Source of the DNA: JAWLCA01 sp050485905
GTDB lineage: Bacteria > Pseudomonadota > Alphaproteobacteria > Rhodobacterales > Rhodobacteraceae
Assembly: GCA_050485905.1 (NCBI GenBank)
Contig: JBJHCH010000001.1
Location: 1-64,000, forward strand
Length of the DNA stretch: 64,000 bases
Direction: 5' to 3'
Part shown: in pieces, positions 39,058 through 47,633 of the stretch
Layout: every line of letters starts with the position of its first letter
Numbering within the stretch: the first letter of the stretch is position 1
Program-made: the position numbers and the translations under genes
The notes under the pieces: generated by a model
The model's database searches: none
Told to the model about the DNA's origin: nothing
What the model saw: only the letters and a program-made list of their open reading frames with translations

Positions 39058-40674
39058 TCACGCTGCGCCCTGAAGTCGGGCCGCCTCGTTCGGGGCGCGA
39101 TCCAGCCGTACGGTCAGTGTGAAAGTCGATCCACTCCCTGGACTGCTGACGAGCTCGATCCGCCCGCCCATCATCTCGGTCAGCGATTGACTGATCGCCA
39201 GGCCAAGGCCGATCCCGTCGGCGCTTCGGCGCAGGCTGGAATCGACCTGCGCGAAACGTTCGAAAATCCGCGACTGGTGCTCGGCCGCAATGCCCGGCCC
39301 GGTATCCTCTACCGCGATGCGCAGTTCCACGTCACCGGGTGCACCTCGGGTCCGCAGGCACAAGCGGACATGGCCCTTGTTGGTGAACTTCACCGCGTTC
39401 CCGGCCAAGTTGGTTATGATCTGCTTCAACGCACGACTGTCGCCCAGCACCGGGTCCATCGCGCCATCGTCCAGATCGGTGACGATAGTGATGCCCTTCT
39501 TCATTGCCTCGGGTTTCAGCAGGTCGGTGACCTGGGTCACCACCGTTCCGGGCTCGAACGTGTCGCGGGTGAGGCGGCGCGCGCCGCTTTCGATCTGCAT
39601 GATCTCCAGCAGATCCGAGATCAGTGACATCTGAGTCTCGGCCGATCCCGACAGAACACCCAGAAGTTCGCGTTGTTCGTCGTCAAGTTCAGTCATTTCG
39701 AGCAACTGGGTCACGCCAAGAATGCCGTTCATCGGTGTGCGCAACTCGTGGCTGACGTTCGACAGGAACTCGGTCTTGGCTTTGTCGGCAACCTGCGCGT
39801 CAACCAAGGCCCGCTCCAGCCGCCGCGCCGAGGCGATGGAATACACCGATGCGAACAGTGCAAAGGCCACGGCAAGCAGCAAGCCCGCGCCGACGGGCAG
39901 TGCAACCTGCCGAAGGATGCGTTCTCCGGGCGCCGGTGGCGTCCATGTCACGTAGCCAACCGGCGTTCGATCTGTACCGAGCAATGCAAAGCCGTCGCGC
40001 TCGGGCGGGATCTCGCTCGCGATATGCAGGTCGTCCATCAACATCGTCGCGCCGAGTTCGGCCAACCGCTCGTCGGTGAGGCGGAGCCCATGGATCTGAC
40101 GTGGGTACCTGCCCCGCTCGCTCTGCGGGGCGAACTCGCCGATTGGAACGACGCGGGTGATCGCGAGGCTCCATACCTCGTCGTTCCAGTTGACGAATGC
40201 GGTTCGTGCCGGATGCTCCGTCGGATCGGTTCCTGCAAGAAGCGCGTTCATCTCCTCGACGAGTTCTGCCGGCAGTGGATCGCTGATACCTTCGGGCGGG
40301 CTTCCAGCGAACCAGCCGATCGTCCAGTCGGTGCGCGGGTCGCGGAGGAACAACCCGTCCAGGGTGCCGATGTCGGTCGCGATCCCGATGTTGGTGTAGA
40401 GCCAGTTGACATCACGGGTCTGGATCGAGGTCAGAACCTCGTCCCAGATCGAGTAGTCGAGCACCAGCGTCTCCATCTTTTGCTGGAAGGCAATAAACGC
40501 GGCCCGCACCATGCGTTCGGCCGAGGTCTGGGCGAGGTCATTGTGACGCAGCGAGATCCAGAGTATGCTGGAGATGACCAGCCCGATCATCATGAGCAGG
40601 CCCAGCATGTGGAATAGCACAAGCCTGCGCGAGAACCGCACCGCACCTTCCTGGGGTTGCCCGTTCAGCGCCAT
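39058..40674 (-). CDS. Membrane sensor histidine kinase with periplasmic CHASE4-like domain
   Basis: A 538-residue kinase. TM1 is at about 18-41 and the periplasmic sensor at about 42-255, with CHASE4-like LVLDYSIWDEV and NWLYTNIG. TM2 is at about 258-282, then a short coiled coil with no clear HAMP. The phospho-accepting His310 is in SHELRTPMNGIL. The ATPase domain follows with NLAGNAVKFT, DTGPGI and GIGLGLAIS. The chosen ATG 40674 has GGAAAGG upstream; earlier in-frame ATGs lack one. The ligand is unknown. It precedes the single-domain response regulator in one unit. Confidence 0.88.
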   Translation of the reverse strand: MALNGQPQEGAVRFSRRLVLFHMLGLLMMIGLVISSILWISLRHNDLAQTSAERMVRAAFIAFQQKMETLVLDYSIWDEVLTSIQTRDVNWLYTNIGIATDIGTLDGLFLRDPRTDWTIGWFAGSPPEGISDPLPAELVEEMNALLAGTDPTEHPARTAFVNWNDEVWSLAITRVVPIGEFAPQSERGRYPRQIHGLRLTDERLAELGATMLMDDLHIASEIPPERDGFALLGTDRTPVGYVTWTPPAPGERILRQVALPVGAGLLLAVAFALFASVYSIASARRLERALVDAQVADKAKTEFLSNVSHELRTPMNGILGVTQLLEMTELDDEQRELLGVLSGSAETQMSLISDLLEIMQIESGARRLTRDTFEPGTVVTQVTDLLKPEAMKKGITIVTDLDDGAMDPVLGDSRALKQIITNLAGNAVKFTNKGHVRLCLRTRGAPGDVELRIAVEDTGPGIAAEHQSRIFERFAQVDSSLRRSADGIGLGLAISQSLTEMMGGRIELVSSPGSGSTFTLTVRLDRAPNEAARLQGAA

Positions 40675-40926
40675 GGCTGCCAGCCTTTCCCGTCCCCGCC
40701 CACCTGTCGACTTTCGCGCGGGATCGCCAAATTGCATCGATGGCCCGCGTGGCCGCAAACGTTACTATGCCGGCTATCGTCTGGCCAGCACAACCGACAG
40801 TGGAATTGTCCTGATTGAAAGGAATAGCCTGCCGACTGCCAACGAAATCTTAACGCAAGGTGTCGCAAAAGTGCGTTGGGTGAGTCCGGAACGCAACATT
40901 CCGGTCAGTGTGGTACGGGGTGCGGT

Positions 40927-41166
40927 ATGACCAAGCCGACGAACGATAGTCTATTCCCTATCGACGGGGACAATTTCGTAACCGCAGGGCCGTGGCGCAT
41001 AGCCACCGGTCTTGCCTGGCGTGATTGGCAGGTGGCCGCGATCGAGGCCGAGATACGGGCGGCGCATGTCAATTCTGACGATTTCGGCGCGCATCGCTCT
41101 GCCGAGAAGCTGCGGCGCTTCCAGAGCGACCAAAACGGCAGGACACCGACCTTTCGCAGCGGCTAG
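40927..41166 (+). CDS. Small hypothetical protein (79 residues)
   Basis: An open frame from ATG 40927 to TAG 41166 encodes a soluble 79-residue protein with no signal peptide or membrane segment and a basic C-terminal half. It contains several codons that are rare in the neighbouring genes (AGT, CTA, GTA, ATA). The upstream GGGGTGCGG is only a weak ribosome-binding site. I do not recognise a family. It lies divergent from the histidine kinase, 252 bases from its start, and may be real or chance. Confidence 0.4.
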   Translation: MTKPTNDSLFPIDGDNFVTAGPWRIATGLAWRDWQVAAIEAEIRAAHVNSDDFGAHRSAEKLRRFQSDQNGRTPTFRSG

Positions 41167-41255
41167 ACTGTCCGGTCGGCGGCGATTGCCCTAGCGCAGT
41201 CGCGCGCGTAGTCTCGTTCCATGCGCGCCAGGCTGGCGCCCGAAGGGAGGAGGCC

Positions 41256-41573
41256 ATGCTCACCGTCACCGCGCCGACCGAGGCCCAGACCGTCATCACC
41301 ACCTTCGAGATGACGCCTGGCACCGCGCAGGATCTGCTGGACGAATTGCGCGACGCCTACGACCAGTTCATCCGCCACCAGCCCGGCTTCATCGCCGCGG
41401 CGCTGCACATGAACGACGCCCAGACCCGGATCGCCAACTATTCCCAGTGGCGGCGGCGCGAGGATTTCCAGGCGATGCTGCGCAGCGACGAGATGCGCAC
41501 CCGCAACCGGCGCCTCGCCGCCCTCTGCTCGCGCTTCGAGCCGGTGATGTACGACGTGATGCACACCTTCTGA
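41256..41573 (+). CDS. Antibiotic biosynthesis monooxygenase (ABM) domain protein
   Basis: A 105-residue protein with the compact ferredoxin-like ABM fold. FEMTPGTAQDLLDELRDAYDQF, HQPGFIAAALHMNDAQTRIANYSQW and a C-terminal beta strand (FEPVMYDVMHTF) match the pattern. Members include small cofactor-free oxygenases and heme- or quinone-handling proteins, so no reaction can be assigned. GGAGGAGG precedes the ATG. It lies 72 bases before prmA on the same strand and could be co-transcribed. Confidence 0.75.
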   Translation: MLTVTAPTEAQTVITTFEMTPGTAQDLLDELRDAYDQFIRHQPGFIAAALHMNDAQTRIANYSQWRRREDFQAMLRSDEMRTRNRRLAALCSRFEPVMYDVMHTF

Positions 41574-41645
41574 ACCGGGCCTTGACGCCCCGCGCGGGCC
41601 TGACTATCGCCGGTGGCTCACTATCGGACGCCGGAGCCTGCCCCC

Positions 41646-42515
41646 ATGCCCACCTTCACCGCCCTGACCACGCTGCCCGACGAGGCGCGCGCAACCGCGC
41701 TGGGTGCGGCGATGGAGGCGATGGAGCCCGAACCCGCCGGCGTCGGCGTGTTCGAGATCGAGGACGGATCGGGCCGGTGGGAGGTCGGCGGCTATTTCAC
41801 TGAAGCCCCTGACGACACCGCGCTGGCGCTTCTGGCCGCGGCCTTCGGCGCGCAGCCCTTCGCCGTATCGGAACTGCCAGAGGTGGACTGGGTCGCCAAG
41901 GTCCGCCGCGACCTCAGCCCGGTCGCGGCCGGGCGCTTCTTCGTCTACGGCAGCCACGATGCCGACCGCGTGCCGCCCGGCGCGGTGGCGCTGCTGATCG
42001 AGGCCGCGATGGCCTTCGGCACCGGCCACCACGGCACCACCCAGGGTTGCCTGCGCGCGCTCGACCGGCTGGAGGCCGAGGGCTTCAGGGGCCGCAAGGT
42101 GGTCGACATCGGCTGCGGCACGGCGGTGCTGGCGATGGCGGCGGCGCGGATCTGGCCGGGTCCGGTGCTGGCCAGCGACATCGACGCCGTCGCGGTCGAG
42201 GTGGCATCGGCCAACGTCGCCGCCAACGGGCTTGCCGGCCGCGTCACCTGCCTTGAGGCGACGGGCTTCGACCATCCCGACCTTGCCGCCGCCGCCCCCT
42301 TCGATCTGGTCTTTGCCAATATCCTGAAGGGGCCGCTGATCGACCTCGCTCCTCAGATGGCGCGCCACACCGGCCCGGGCTATGCGATCCTTTCGGGCCT
42401 GCTGACCGACCAGGCTGACGACGTGCTGGCCGCCTATCGTGCCCAGGGCTTCACGCTGCACGGGCGTGAGGATATCGGCGACTGGGCAACCCTTACGCTG
42501 CGCAATCCGGGCTGA
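41646..42515 (+). CDS. prmA: Ribosomal protein L11 methyltransferase
   Basis: A 289-residue S-adenosylmethionine-dependent enzyme that trimethylates ribosomal protein L11. It has the PrmA hallmark AMAFGTGHHGTTQGCLRALD, the SAM-binding VVDIGCGTAVLAMAAARI and the catalytic-loop motif VFANILKGPLIDLAP. ATG 41646 matches the normal family length. An in-frame GTG 33 bases upstream is unlikely. A strong terminator hairpin follows. Confidence 0.93.
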   Translation: MPTFTALTTLPDEARATALGAAMEAMEPEPAGVGVFEIEDGSGRWEVGGYFTEAPDDTALALLAAAFGAQPFAVSELPEVDWVAKVRRDLSPVAAGRFFVYGSHDADRVPPGAVALLIEAAMAFGTGHHGTTQGCLRALDRLEAEGFRGRKVVDIGCGTAVLAMAAARIWPGPVLASDIDAVAVEVASANVAANGLAGRVTCLEATGFDHPDLAAAAPFDLVFANILKGPLIDLAPQMARHTGPGYAILSGLLTDQADDVLAAYRAQGFTLHGREDIGDWATLTLRNPG

Positions 42516-42548
42516 GGTGCCGACGGCCACCCGGCGCCCGAAAAGGAA

Positions 42549-42577
42549 GAAGGCCGCCCCTTTCGGGTGCGGCCTTC
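42549..42577. terminator. Bidirectional terminator between prmA and the DUF1127 gene
   Basis: GAAGGCCGC and GCGGCCTTC form a 9-bp stem (extended by two more G-C pairs) around a TTTCG-like loop. On the minus strand it is followed by CTTCCTTTTC, so it is a better terminator for the DUF1127 transcript than for prmA, but its position between convergent genes suits both. Confidence 0.7.
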
Positions 42578-42604
42578 GCGTCCTTCGGCTCTGTCGCGCG
42601 GGGG

Positions 42605-42820
42605 TCAGTCGCGGCGGATCGTGTCGATCCGCTCCAGATCGCCACGGCACAGGCCGATGTCGTCCAGTTCGCGGTCCGTCAGCTTTGACAGCGCAGTGCG
42701 CGTCACGCGGGCGTCGTTCCATGCGAGCACGCGCAGCAGCGCGGTCTCGATCACCTGAACGATCCTCAGGGTGGTGATGGCGCCGAAGGGCGCAGTCCGG
42801 GTCGTCTCGAAAGCGGCCAT
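42605..42820 (-). CDS. DUF1127 family small protein
   Basis: A 71-residue protein ending in the DUF1127/YjiS motif: WNDARVTRTALSKLTDRELDDIGLCRGDLERI. These small, often abundant alphaproteobacterial proteins have been linked to RNA turnover and stress or phosphate responses in a few species; no role can be read here. AAAGGAA lies seven bases before ATG 42820. The preceding GATGCA-TCC-TGCATC inverted repeat may be regulatory. Confidence 0.85.
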   Translation of the reverse strand: MAAFETTRTAPFGAITTLRIVQVIETALLRVLAWNDARVTRTALSKLTDRELDDIGLCRGDLERIDTIRRD

Positions 42821-43133
42821 TTCAGCGTTCCTTTGATAAGGTGTCCGATTGCGATGCATCCTGCATCTACATCGCCAGTTAATCGGGCGGATTGAGAACC
42901 GCAAGCCGCGCCCGCCGCAACCCTGTCATGCGGAAAACGCATGTCATTCCGGTCGGTTAACCCAAGGTTTCGAAGTGGCCTCGCAGCGTCGCGAACGTAC
43001 TGCGGGGTGTCGTATTCCTGCGCCGTGGCACGCACGTTCATCCCGCCGGGGGAAGAATTGACGCTTGGCGGATGTTCCTCTTTCGTGCTAGTGCTGCGAA
43101 AAGGCCACAGGTAAGCGGCATCAAGGGGGCAGG
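42821..43133. promoter_or_regulatory. Divergent intergenic region between DUF1127 and ruvC
   Basis: This is 313 bases without a supported gene. It holds a 6-3-6 inverted repeat GATGCA-TCC-TGCATC at 42853-42867, about 33 bases from the DUF1127 start, and a second one, CATGCG-GAAAA-CGCATG, at 42927-42943. Both could be operators or parts of promoters for the divergent genes. I see no RNA gene or terminator in it. Confidence 0.4.
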
Positions 43134-43652
43134 ATGACGGCAGCGCGGCGCGTTCTGGGGCTCGACCCCGGCCTCCGCAATCTTGGTTGGGGCGTGATAG
43201 ACGTGCGGGGCGCACGACTCAGCCATGTGGCAAACGGGATCTGCCACTCGGCGGGCGACGACCTCGCCGCCCGGCTGCTCAGCCTCTATGTTCAGCTTTC
43301 CGCGATCCTGGCGCTGCACCGGCCCGATGCGGCTGCGGTGGAGCAGACCTTCGTCAACAAGGACGCGGTCGCCACGCTGAAGCTGGGGCAGGCGCGCGGC
43401 ATTGCTCTGCTGGTCCCGGCACAGGCCGGGTTGGCGGTCGGTGAGTATGCCCCCAACGCAGTAAAAAAGGCGGTGGTGGGTGTCGGCCACGCCGCCAAGG
43501 CGCAGGTCGATCACATGGTCCGCCTGCATCTGCCCGGCGTGCAGCTTGCCGGGGCGGACGCGGCGGATGCGCTGGCGGTGGCGATCTGCCACGCCCATCA
43601 CCTGCAATCCGCCGGCCGGCTGACCGCCGCGCTGGCGCGGGCCGCGCGATGA
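43134..43652 (+). CDS. ruvC: Holliday junction endodeoxyribonuclease RuvC
   Basis: A 172-residue resolvase that cuts Holliday junctions in recombination repair. Acidic catalytic residues are visible in LGLDPGLRNLGWG (Asp10), AVEQTFVNKD (Glu) and the C-terminal ADAADALAVAICH (Asp pair), which together bind two Mg2+. GGGGCAGG precedes the ATG. Its stop overlaps ruvA by 4 bp, and ruvB follows, so the whole resolvasome is one operon. Confidence 0.95.
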   Translation: MTAARRVLGLDPGLRNLGWGVIDVRGARLSHVANGICHSAGDDLAARLLSLYVQLSAILALHRPDAAAVEQTFVNKDAVATLKLGQARGIALLVPAQAGLAVGEYAPNAVKKAVVGVGHAAKAQVDHMVRLHLPGVQLAGADAADALAVAICHAHHLQSAGRLTAALARAAR

Positions 43653-44314
43653 TCGGCCGCATCGACGGGCGGCTGGTGTTCCGCGGCGCCGACCATGTGC
43701 TGATCGACGTGCGCGGCGTGGGCTATGTCGTCCACGTGTCCGACCGCACGCTGGCACGGATGCCAAGGCCGGGCGAGGCGGTGGAGTTGTTCACCGACCT
43801 GCTGGTGCGCGAGGATCTGCTGCAGCTTTTCGGCTTTCCGACACTTCTTGAAAAGGAATGGCACCGCCTCCTGATCTCGGTTCAGGGGGTGGGGGCCAAG
43901 GCGTCGATGGCCATTCTTGGCGTGCTGGGGCCGGATGCGCTGGCGCGCGCCATCGCGCTGGGCGACTGGGCCTCGATCAAGGCGGCACCTGGCGTCGGGC
44001 CAAAGATCGCGCAGCGAGTGGTGATGGAGCTGAAATCAAAGGCCCCCTCGGTGATGGCAATGGGCGCGGTAGCTGGGATCTCGGTCCCTACCCAAGATGC
44101 CGACGTGATCGAACCCGCCAGACCCGCCGCCGCCATCCCGGCGGCGCGGCCGGCCTCGGCAGATACCGCCGACGCGATGTCGGCACTTGCCAACCTTGGC
44201 TATGCGCCCGGCGATGCCGCTGCAGCCGTGGCACAGGCCGCTGCGGACACGCCGGATGCAGATACCCCTGCGCTGATCCGCGCTGCGCTGCGGCTTCTGG
44301 CACCGAAGGGATAG
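43649..44314 (+). CDS. ruvA: Holliday junction DNA helicase subunit RuvA
   Basis: A 221-residue protein that binds the four-way junction as a tetramer and loads RuvB. The N-terminal OB-fold starts MIGRIDGRLVFRGADHVLIDV. Two helix-hairpin-helix motifs follow (VQGVGAKASMAILG and APGVGPKIAQRVVMELK). An Ala/Pro-rich linker then leads to the C-terminal RuvB-binding UBA-like domain (ALANLGYAPGDAAAAV). ATG overlaps the ruvC stop; three bases separate it from ruvB. Confidence 0.95.
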   Translation: MIGRIDGRLVFRGADHVLIDVRGVGYVVHVSDRTLARMPRPGEAVELFTDLLVREDLLQLFGFPTLLEKEWHRLLISVQGVGAKASMAILGVLGPDALARAIALGDWASIKAAPGVGPKIAQRVVMELKSKAPSVMAMGAVAGISVPTQDADVIEPARPAAAIPAARPASADTADAMSALANLGYAPGDAAAAVAQAAADTPDADTPALIRAALRLLAPKG

Positions 44315-44317
44315 GCG

Positions 44318-45346
44318 ATGGCAACCCCCGATCCCGACCTGCGCCCCGACCCGCTGCCCGAGGATGCCGACCGCGCGTTGCGACCGCAGAAGCTGGAAGA
44401 CTTCATCGGCCAGGCCGAGGCGCGCGCCAATCTGCGCGTGTTCATCGAAAGCGCCCGCATGCGCGGCGAGGCGATGGACCACACGCTGTTCTACGGCCCG
44501 CCCGGCCTTGGCAAGACGACGCTGGCGCAGATCATGGCGCGTGAGCTTGGCGTGGGTTTCCGCATGACCTCTGGCCCCGTGCTCGCCCGCGCGGGCGACC
44601 TTGCCGCGATCCTGACCAACCTTGAACCCCGCGACGTGCTGTTCATCGACGAGATCCACCGCCTGTCCCCGGTGGTGGAGGAGGTGCTCTACCCCGCGCT
44701 GGAGGATTTCGCGCTGGATCTTGTGATCGGCGAGGGGCCGGCGGCGCGCACCGTGCGCATCGATCTGCCGCCCTTCACCCTCGTCGGGGCCACCACGCGG
44801 CTGGGATTGCTGACCACGCCCTTGCGCGACCGCTTCGGCATCCCCACGCGGCTGGAGTTCTATACCGAGGACGAGCTGAACGAGATCGTCACCCGCGGCG
44901 CGCGGCTCCTCAACATCCCCGCCGATCCCGACGGGCCACGAGAGATCGCCCGCCGCGCCCGCGGCACCCCGCGCATCGCCGGCCGCCTGCTGCGCCGGGT
45001 GGTCGATTTCGCACTGGTGGAGGGCGACGGGAGGCTGACCCGCAAGGTGGCCGACAGTGCGCTGACACGTCTCGGCGTCGATCACCTCGGCCTCGACGGC
45101 GCCGACCGTCGCTACCTGACGCTGATCGCGGAAAACTACGGCGGCGGCCCGGTCGGCGTCGAAACCCTCTCGGCCGCGCTGTCCGAGGCCCGCGACGCGA
45201 TCGAGGAGGTGATCGAACCCTTCCTGCTGCAACAGGGCCTGATCGCCCGCACCCCCCGCGGCCGGATGCTGGCCGCCAAGGGCTGGCGCCACCTCGGTCT
45301 GGACGCGCCAAGGGCGGCGGGGCAGACGGACCTGTTCGAAGGCTAG
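44318..45346 (+). CDS. ruvB: Holliday junction branch-migration ATPase RuvB
   Basis: A 342-residue AAA+ motor. It has the N-terminal RPQKLEDFIGQ, Walker A GPPGLGKTTLA, Walker B LFIDEIHRL, sensor-1 GATTRLGLLTTPLRDRFG with the arginine finger, and a C-terminal winged helix (IEPFLLQQGLIARTPRGR). RuvB hexamers drive branch migration on the RuvA-bound junction. It is the last gene of ruvC-ruvA-ruvB; a convergent aldehyde dehydrogenase follows after 40 bases. Confidence 0.96.
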   Translation: MATPDPDLRPDPLPEDADRALRPQKLEDFIGQAEARANLRVFIESARMRGEAMDHTLFYGPPGLGKTTLAQIMARELGVGFRMTSGPVLARAGDLAAILTNLEPRDVLFIDEIHRLSPVVEEVLYPALEDFALDLVIGEGPAARTVRIDLPPFTLVGATTRLGLLTTPLRDRFGIPTRLEFYTEDELNEIVTRGARLLNIPADPDGPREIARRARGTPRIAGRLLRRVVDFALVEGDGRLTRKVADSALTRLGVDHLGLDGADRRYLTLIAENYGGGPVGVETLSAALSEARDAIEEVIEPFLLQQGLIARTPRGRMLAAKGWRHLGLDAPRAAGQTDLFEG

Positions 45347-45386
45347 GGGCCGTACGTCGGTTGCGCCAGCCGGCCGGCTGAGCAGC

Positions 45387-46826
45387 CTACTCTGCCGCCC
45401 ATCCCGACACCGCCTTCACCTCCAGGAAATCCTCGATCCCCCAGGTGCCGCCCTCGCGGCCGTTGCCGGAATGCTTCATGCCGCCGAAGGGGCTGCCCGC
45501 GCCGCGGCTCTGGCCGTTCATCTCGATCATGCCGGCGCGCAGCCGGCGGGCGAGGCGGTTGCGGCGTTCGCCGTCCTGGGACTGGACGTAGTTGGTGAGG
45601 CCATAGACCGTGTCGTTGGCAATGTTGATCGCCTCTTCCTCGGTCCCGAAGGGAATGATCGACAGGACGGGGCCAAAGATCTCCTCGCGCGCGATGGTCA
45701 TGTCGTTGTTGACGTCGGCAAAGACCGTGGGGCGAACGAAATAGCCGCGGTTCACGCCCTCGGGCCGGCCGAGGCCGCCGGCGACAAGGCGCGCGCCCTC
45801 GTCCATGCCCTTCTGGATCAGGTCCTGGATCTTGTCGAACTGGGTCTGGCTGACCACCGGGCCGATGTGCTTGCCCGGTTCGTGGGCGGATGCGACGCGT
45901 GTGGTTTCCGCCACCTCGCGCGCGGTTTCCACCGCCTGATCGTAGATGTCGCGCTGCACCAGCATCCGGGTGGGCGCGTTGCAGCTTTGGCCGGAGTTGT
46001 TGAAGCAGTGCTGCGCGCCGCGCTTCACCGCCTTGTCGTCAGCATCGGCGAAGATCAGGTTCGCGCCCTTGCCGCCGAGTTCCAGATGTACCCGCTTCAG
46101 CGTGTCGGCGGCGGCCTTGGAAATGGCGATGCCCGCGCGGGTGGAGCCGGTGAAGCTGACCATGTCCACGCCGGGGTGGACTGAAAGCTGCGTGCCGACG
46201 CCCGCGCCGTCGCCGTTCACCAGGTTGAACACGCCCTTGGGAACGCCGGCCTCGTGCAGGATCTCGGCATAGAGGAGCGAGGAGAGCGGCGCGATCTCGG
46301 ACGGTTTCAGCACCATGGTGCAGCCCGCCAGCAGCGCCGGGATCGTCTTCAGCGTGACCTGGTTCATCGGCCAGTTCCACGGCGTGATCAGCGCGCAGAC
46401 GCCGACCGCCTCCTTGATGATCCGGTCGTTCGGGGCGTGGGGGCCGAGGGGGGCGATGAAGTCGATCTCCTCGAACGCCTTGATGAAATTGGTGATGTGC
46501 CAGGTACCGGCGGCGGCCTGGCTGGTCAGCGCCATGTCGATGGGTGCGCCCATTTCCAGGCTGATGACCTTTGCCATATCCTCGGCCCGGGCCTTGTAGA
46601 CATCGAGGATTCGTTTCACCACGGCCAGCCGGTCGGCCGGGTCGGCATGCATCCAGTCGTCGAGCGCGGCGCGCGCGGCGGCGACGGCGGCATCGGTATC
46701 GGCCTGACCGCCGAGCGAGATGACGGCGCAGGCCTCCTCGGTCGAGGGGTCGATCACTTCGAGGTCGTTCGATGCGGCCGGGGCGACCCAGCGGCCGTCG
46801 ATGTAGAAGTCGCGTTTGTCGATCAT
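45387..46826 (-). CDS. NAD(P)-dependent aldehyde dehydrogenase
   Basis: A 479-residue aldehyde dehydrogenase. It has the catalytic Glu in LELGGKGANLIFADAD and the nucleophile Cys in FNNSGQSCNAPTRM. The cofactor-binding ITPWNWPMNQVTLKTIPAL and FTGSTRAGIAISKAA, and a standard C-terminal SPFGGMKHSGNGREGG are also present. It oxidises an aldehyde to the acid; the substrate cannot be fixed by sequence or neighbours. It stands alone on the minus strand between ruvB and a small exported protein. Confidence 0.9.
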   Translation of the reverse strand: MIDKRDFYIDGRWVAPAASNDLEVIDPSTEEACAVISLGGQADTDAAVAAARAALDDWMHADPADRLAVVKRILDVYKARAEDMAKVISLEMGAPIDMALTSQAAAGTWHITNFIKAFEEIDFIAPLGPHAPNDRIIKEAVGVCALITPWNWPMNQVTLKTIPALLAGCTMVLKPSEIAPLSSLLYAEILHEAGVPKGVFNLVNGDGAGVGTQLSVHPGVDMVSFTGSTRAGIAISKAAADTLKRVHLELGGKGANLIFADADDKAVKRGAQHCFNNSGQSCNAPTRMLVQRDIYDQAVETAREVAETTRVASAHEPGKHIGPVVSQTQFDKIQDLIQKGMDEGARLVAGGLGRPEGVNRGYFVRPTVFADVNNDMTIAREEIFGPVLSIIPFGTEEEAINIANDTVYGLTNYVQSQDGERRNRLARRLRAGMIEMNGQSRGAGSPFGGMKHSGNGREGGTWGIEDFLEVKAVSGWAAE

Positions 46827-46890
46827 GGCTGCCTCCTGCAGTTTGGCGGCAACCTGTCATTCCGCAGGCTGCGCCGCAAGGGGCAGGGGG

Positions 46891-47595
46891 TCAGAACCGG
46901 GTCCAGAGGCCGAGTTGCGCCGAGCGCAGTTCGCGCCGAGAGGGTTCGGCCGTCAGGCTGGCGAGCAGGGTGAAGCGGGTGGTGACCTCGTAGCCGACGG
47001 CGGGTTCGACGGTCAGGAAGCGATCCTCGCCGGTGTCGTAGAGGGTGGCCGACAGCATCGTGATGACACGCGGCCGGGGGCGCAGGCCGATCTGGCCGAA
47101 AAGCTCCATATCCGCGCTGGGATCGCCGGTGGTGGAGGAAAAGGCACGCAGGTCGAGCCGCGCCCAGGCCGGGCCGAGGGGGGTGTCGCGGCTGTGGCCG
47201 ATGTGCAGGCCGAGCACCGCGCGGGGGCGCAGAACCAGCCGCTCAACGGTGGCATGGCCCAGATCCTCGGTCACGCGCCAGGCCGGGCCGTCGCCCTGCT
47301 GCAGCCCGAGGCTGAGGCCGGTGGCGATGCCGCCGGGCAGGTCGGGCGGGTGCCAGCGGGCAAAGACTTCGCCTTCGTTCTCGTCGCCCACCCGGCGCAG
47401 GCTGCCGCCGAAGGTGAGCCGGGGGGTGAGCCCGTATTCCAGGTAGCTGTCGGTCAGCGCCACGCGGCGGCCGCTCTGGCGTTCCGTGCCGAAGGCGGTG
47501 GAGAGGAACCAGCCGCCCGCTTCGCGCGGCCATGGCCCGGCGGTGGCGGGGCTGGCGAGCAGGAGGCAGAGCAGGGCGAGGGCGGTGCGGTGCAT
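46891..47595 (-). CDS. Exported protein, probable small outer-membrane beta-barrel (unknown function)
   Basis: A 234-residue protein with a signal peptide (MHRTALALLCLLLASPATA). The rest alternates polar and hydrophobic residues in many short strands and ends in Leu-Trp-Thr-Arg-Phe, a C-terminal Phe being typical of barrels inserted by the Bam machinery. I recognise no named family. It lies downstream of the DUF6525 gene and the Zur-box GTPase on the same strand and might belong to their transcript. A TTAA-N7-TTAA box lies 24 bases upstream. Confidence 0.65.
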   Translation of the reverse strand: MHRTALALLCLLLASPATAGPWPREAGGWFLSTAFGTERQSGRRVALTDSYLEYGLTPRLTFGGSLRRVGDENEGEVFARWHPPDLPGGIATGLSLGLQQGDGPAWRVTEDLGHATVERLVLRPRAVLGLHIGHSRDTPLGPAWARLDLRAFSSTTGDPSADMELFGQIGLRPRPRVITMLSATLYDTGEDRFLTVEPAVGYEVTTRFTLLASLTAEPSRRELRSAQLGLWTRF

Positions 47596-47618
47596 CGGCC
47601 GAGCGGATGGGGATTCGG

Positions 47619-47633
47619 TTAAGGTATCCTTAA
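47619..47633. promoter_or_regulatory. TTAA-N7-TTAA palindrome, CtrA-like box
   Basis: TTAAGGTATCCTTAA is a perfect palindrome and an exact match to the TTAA-N7-TTAA full CtrA consensus of alphaproteobacteria. It is 24 bases upstream of the barrel-candidate gene (start 47595) and overlaps the stop of the DUF6525 gene. CtrA control is a suggestion from motif and position. Confidence 0.45.
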
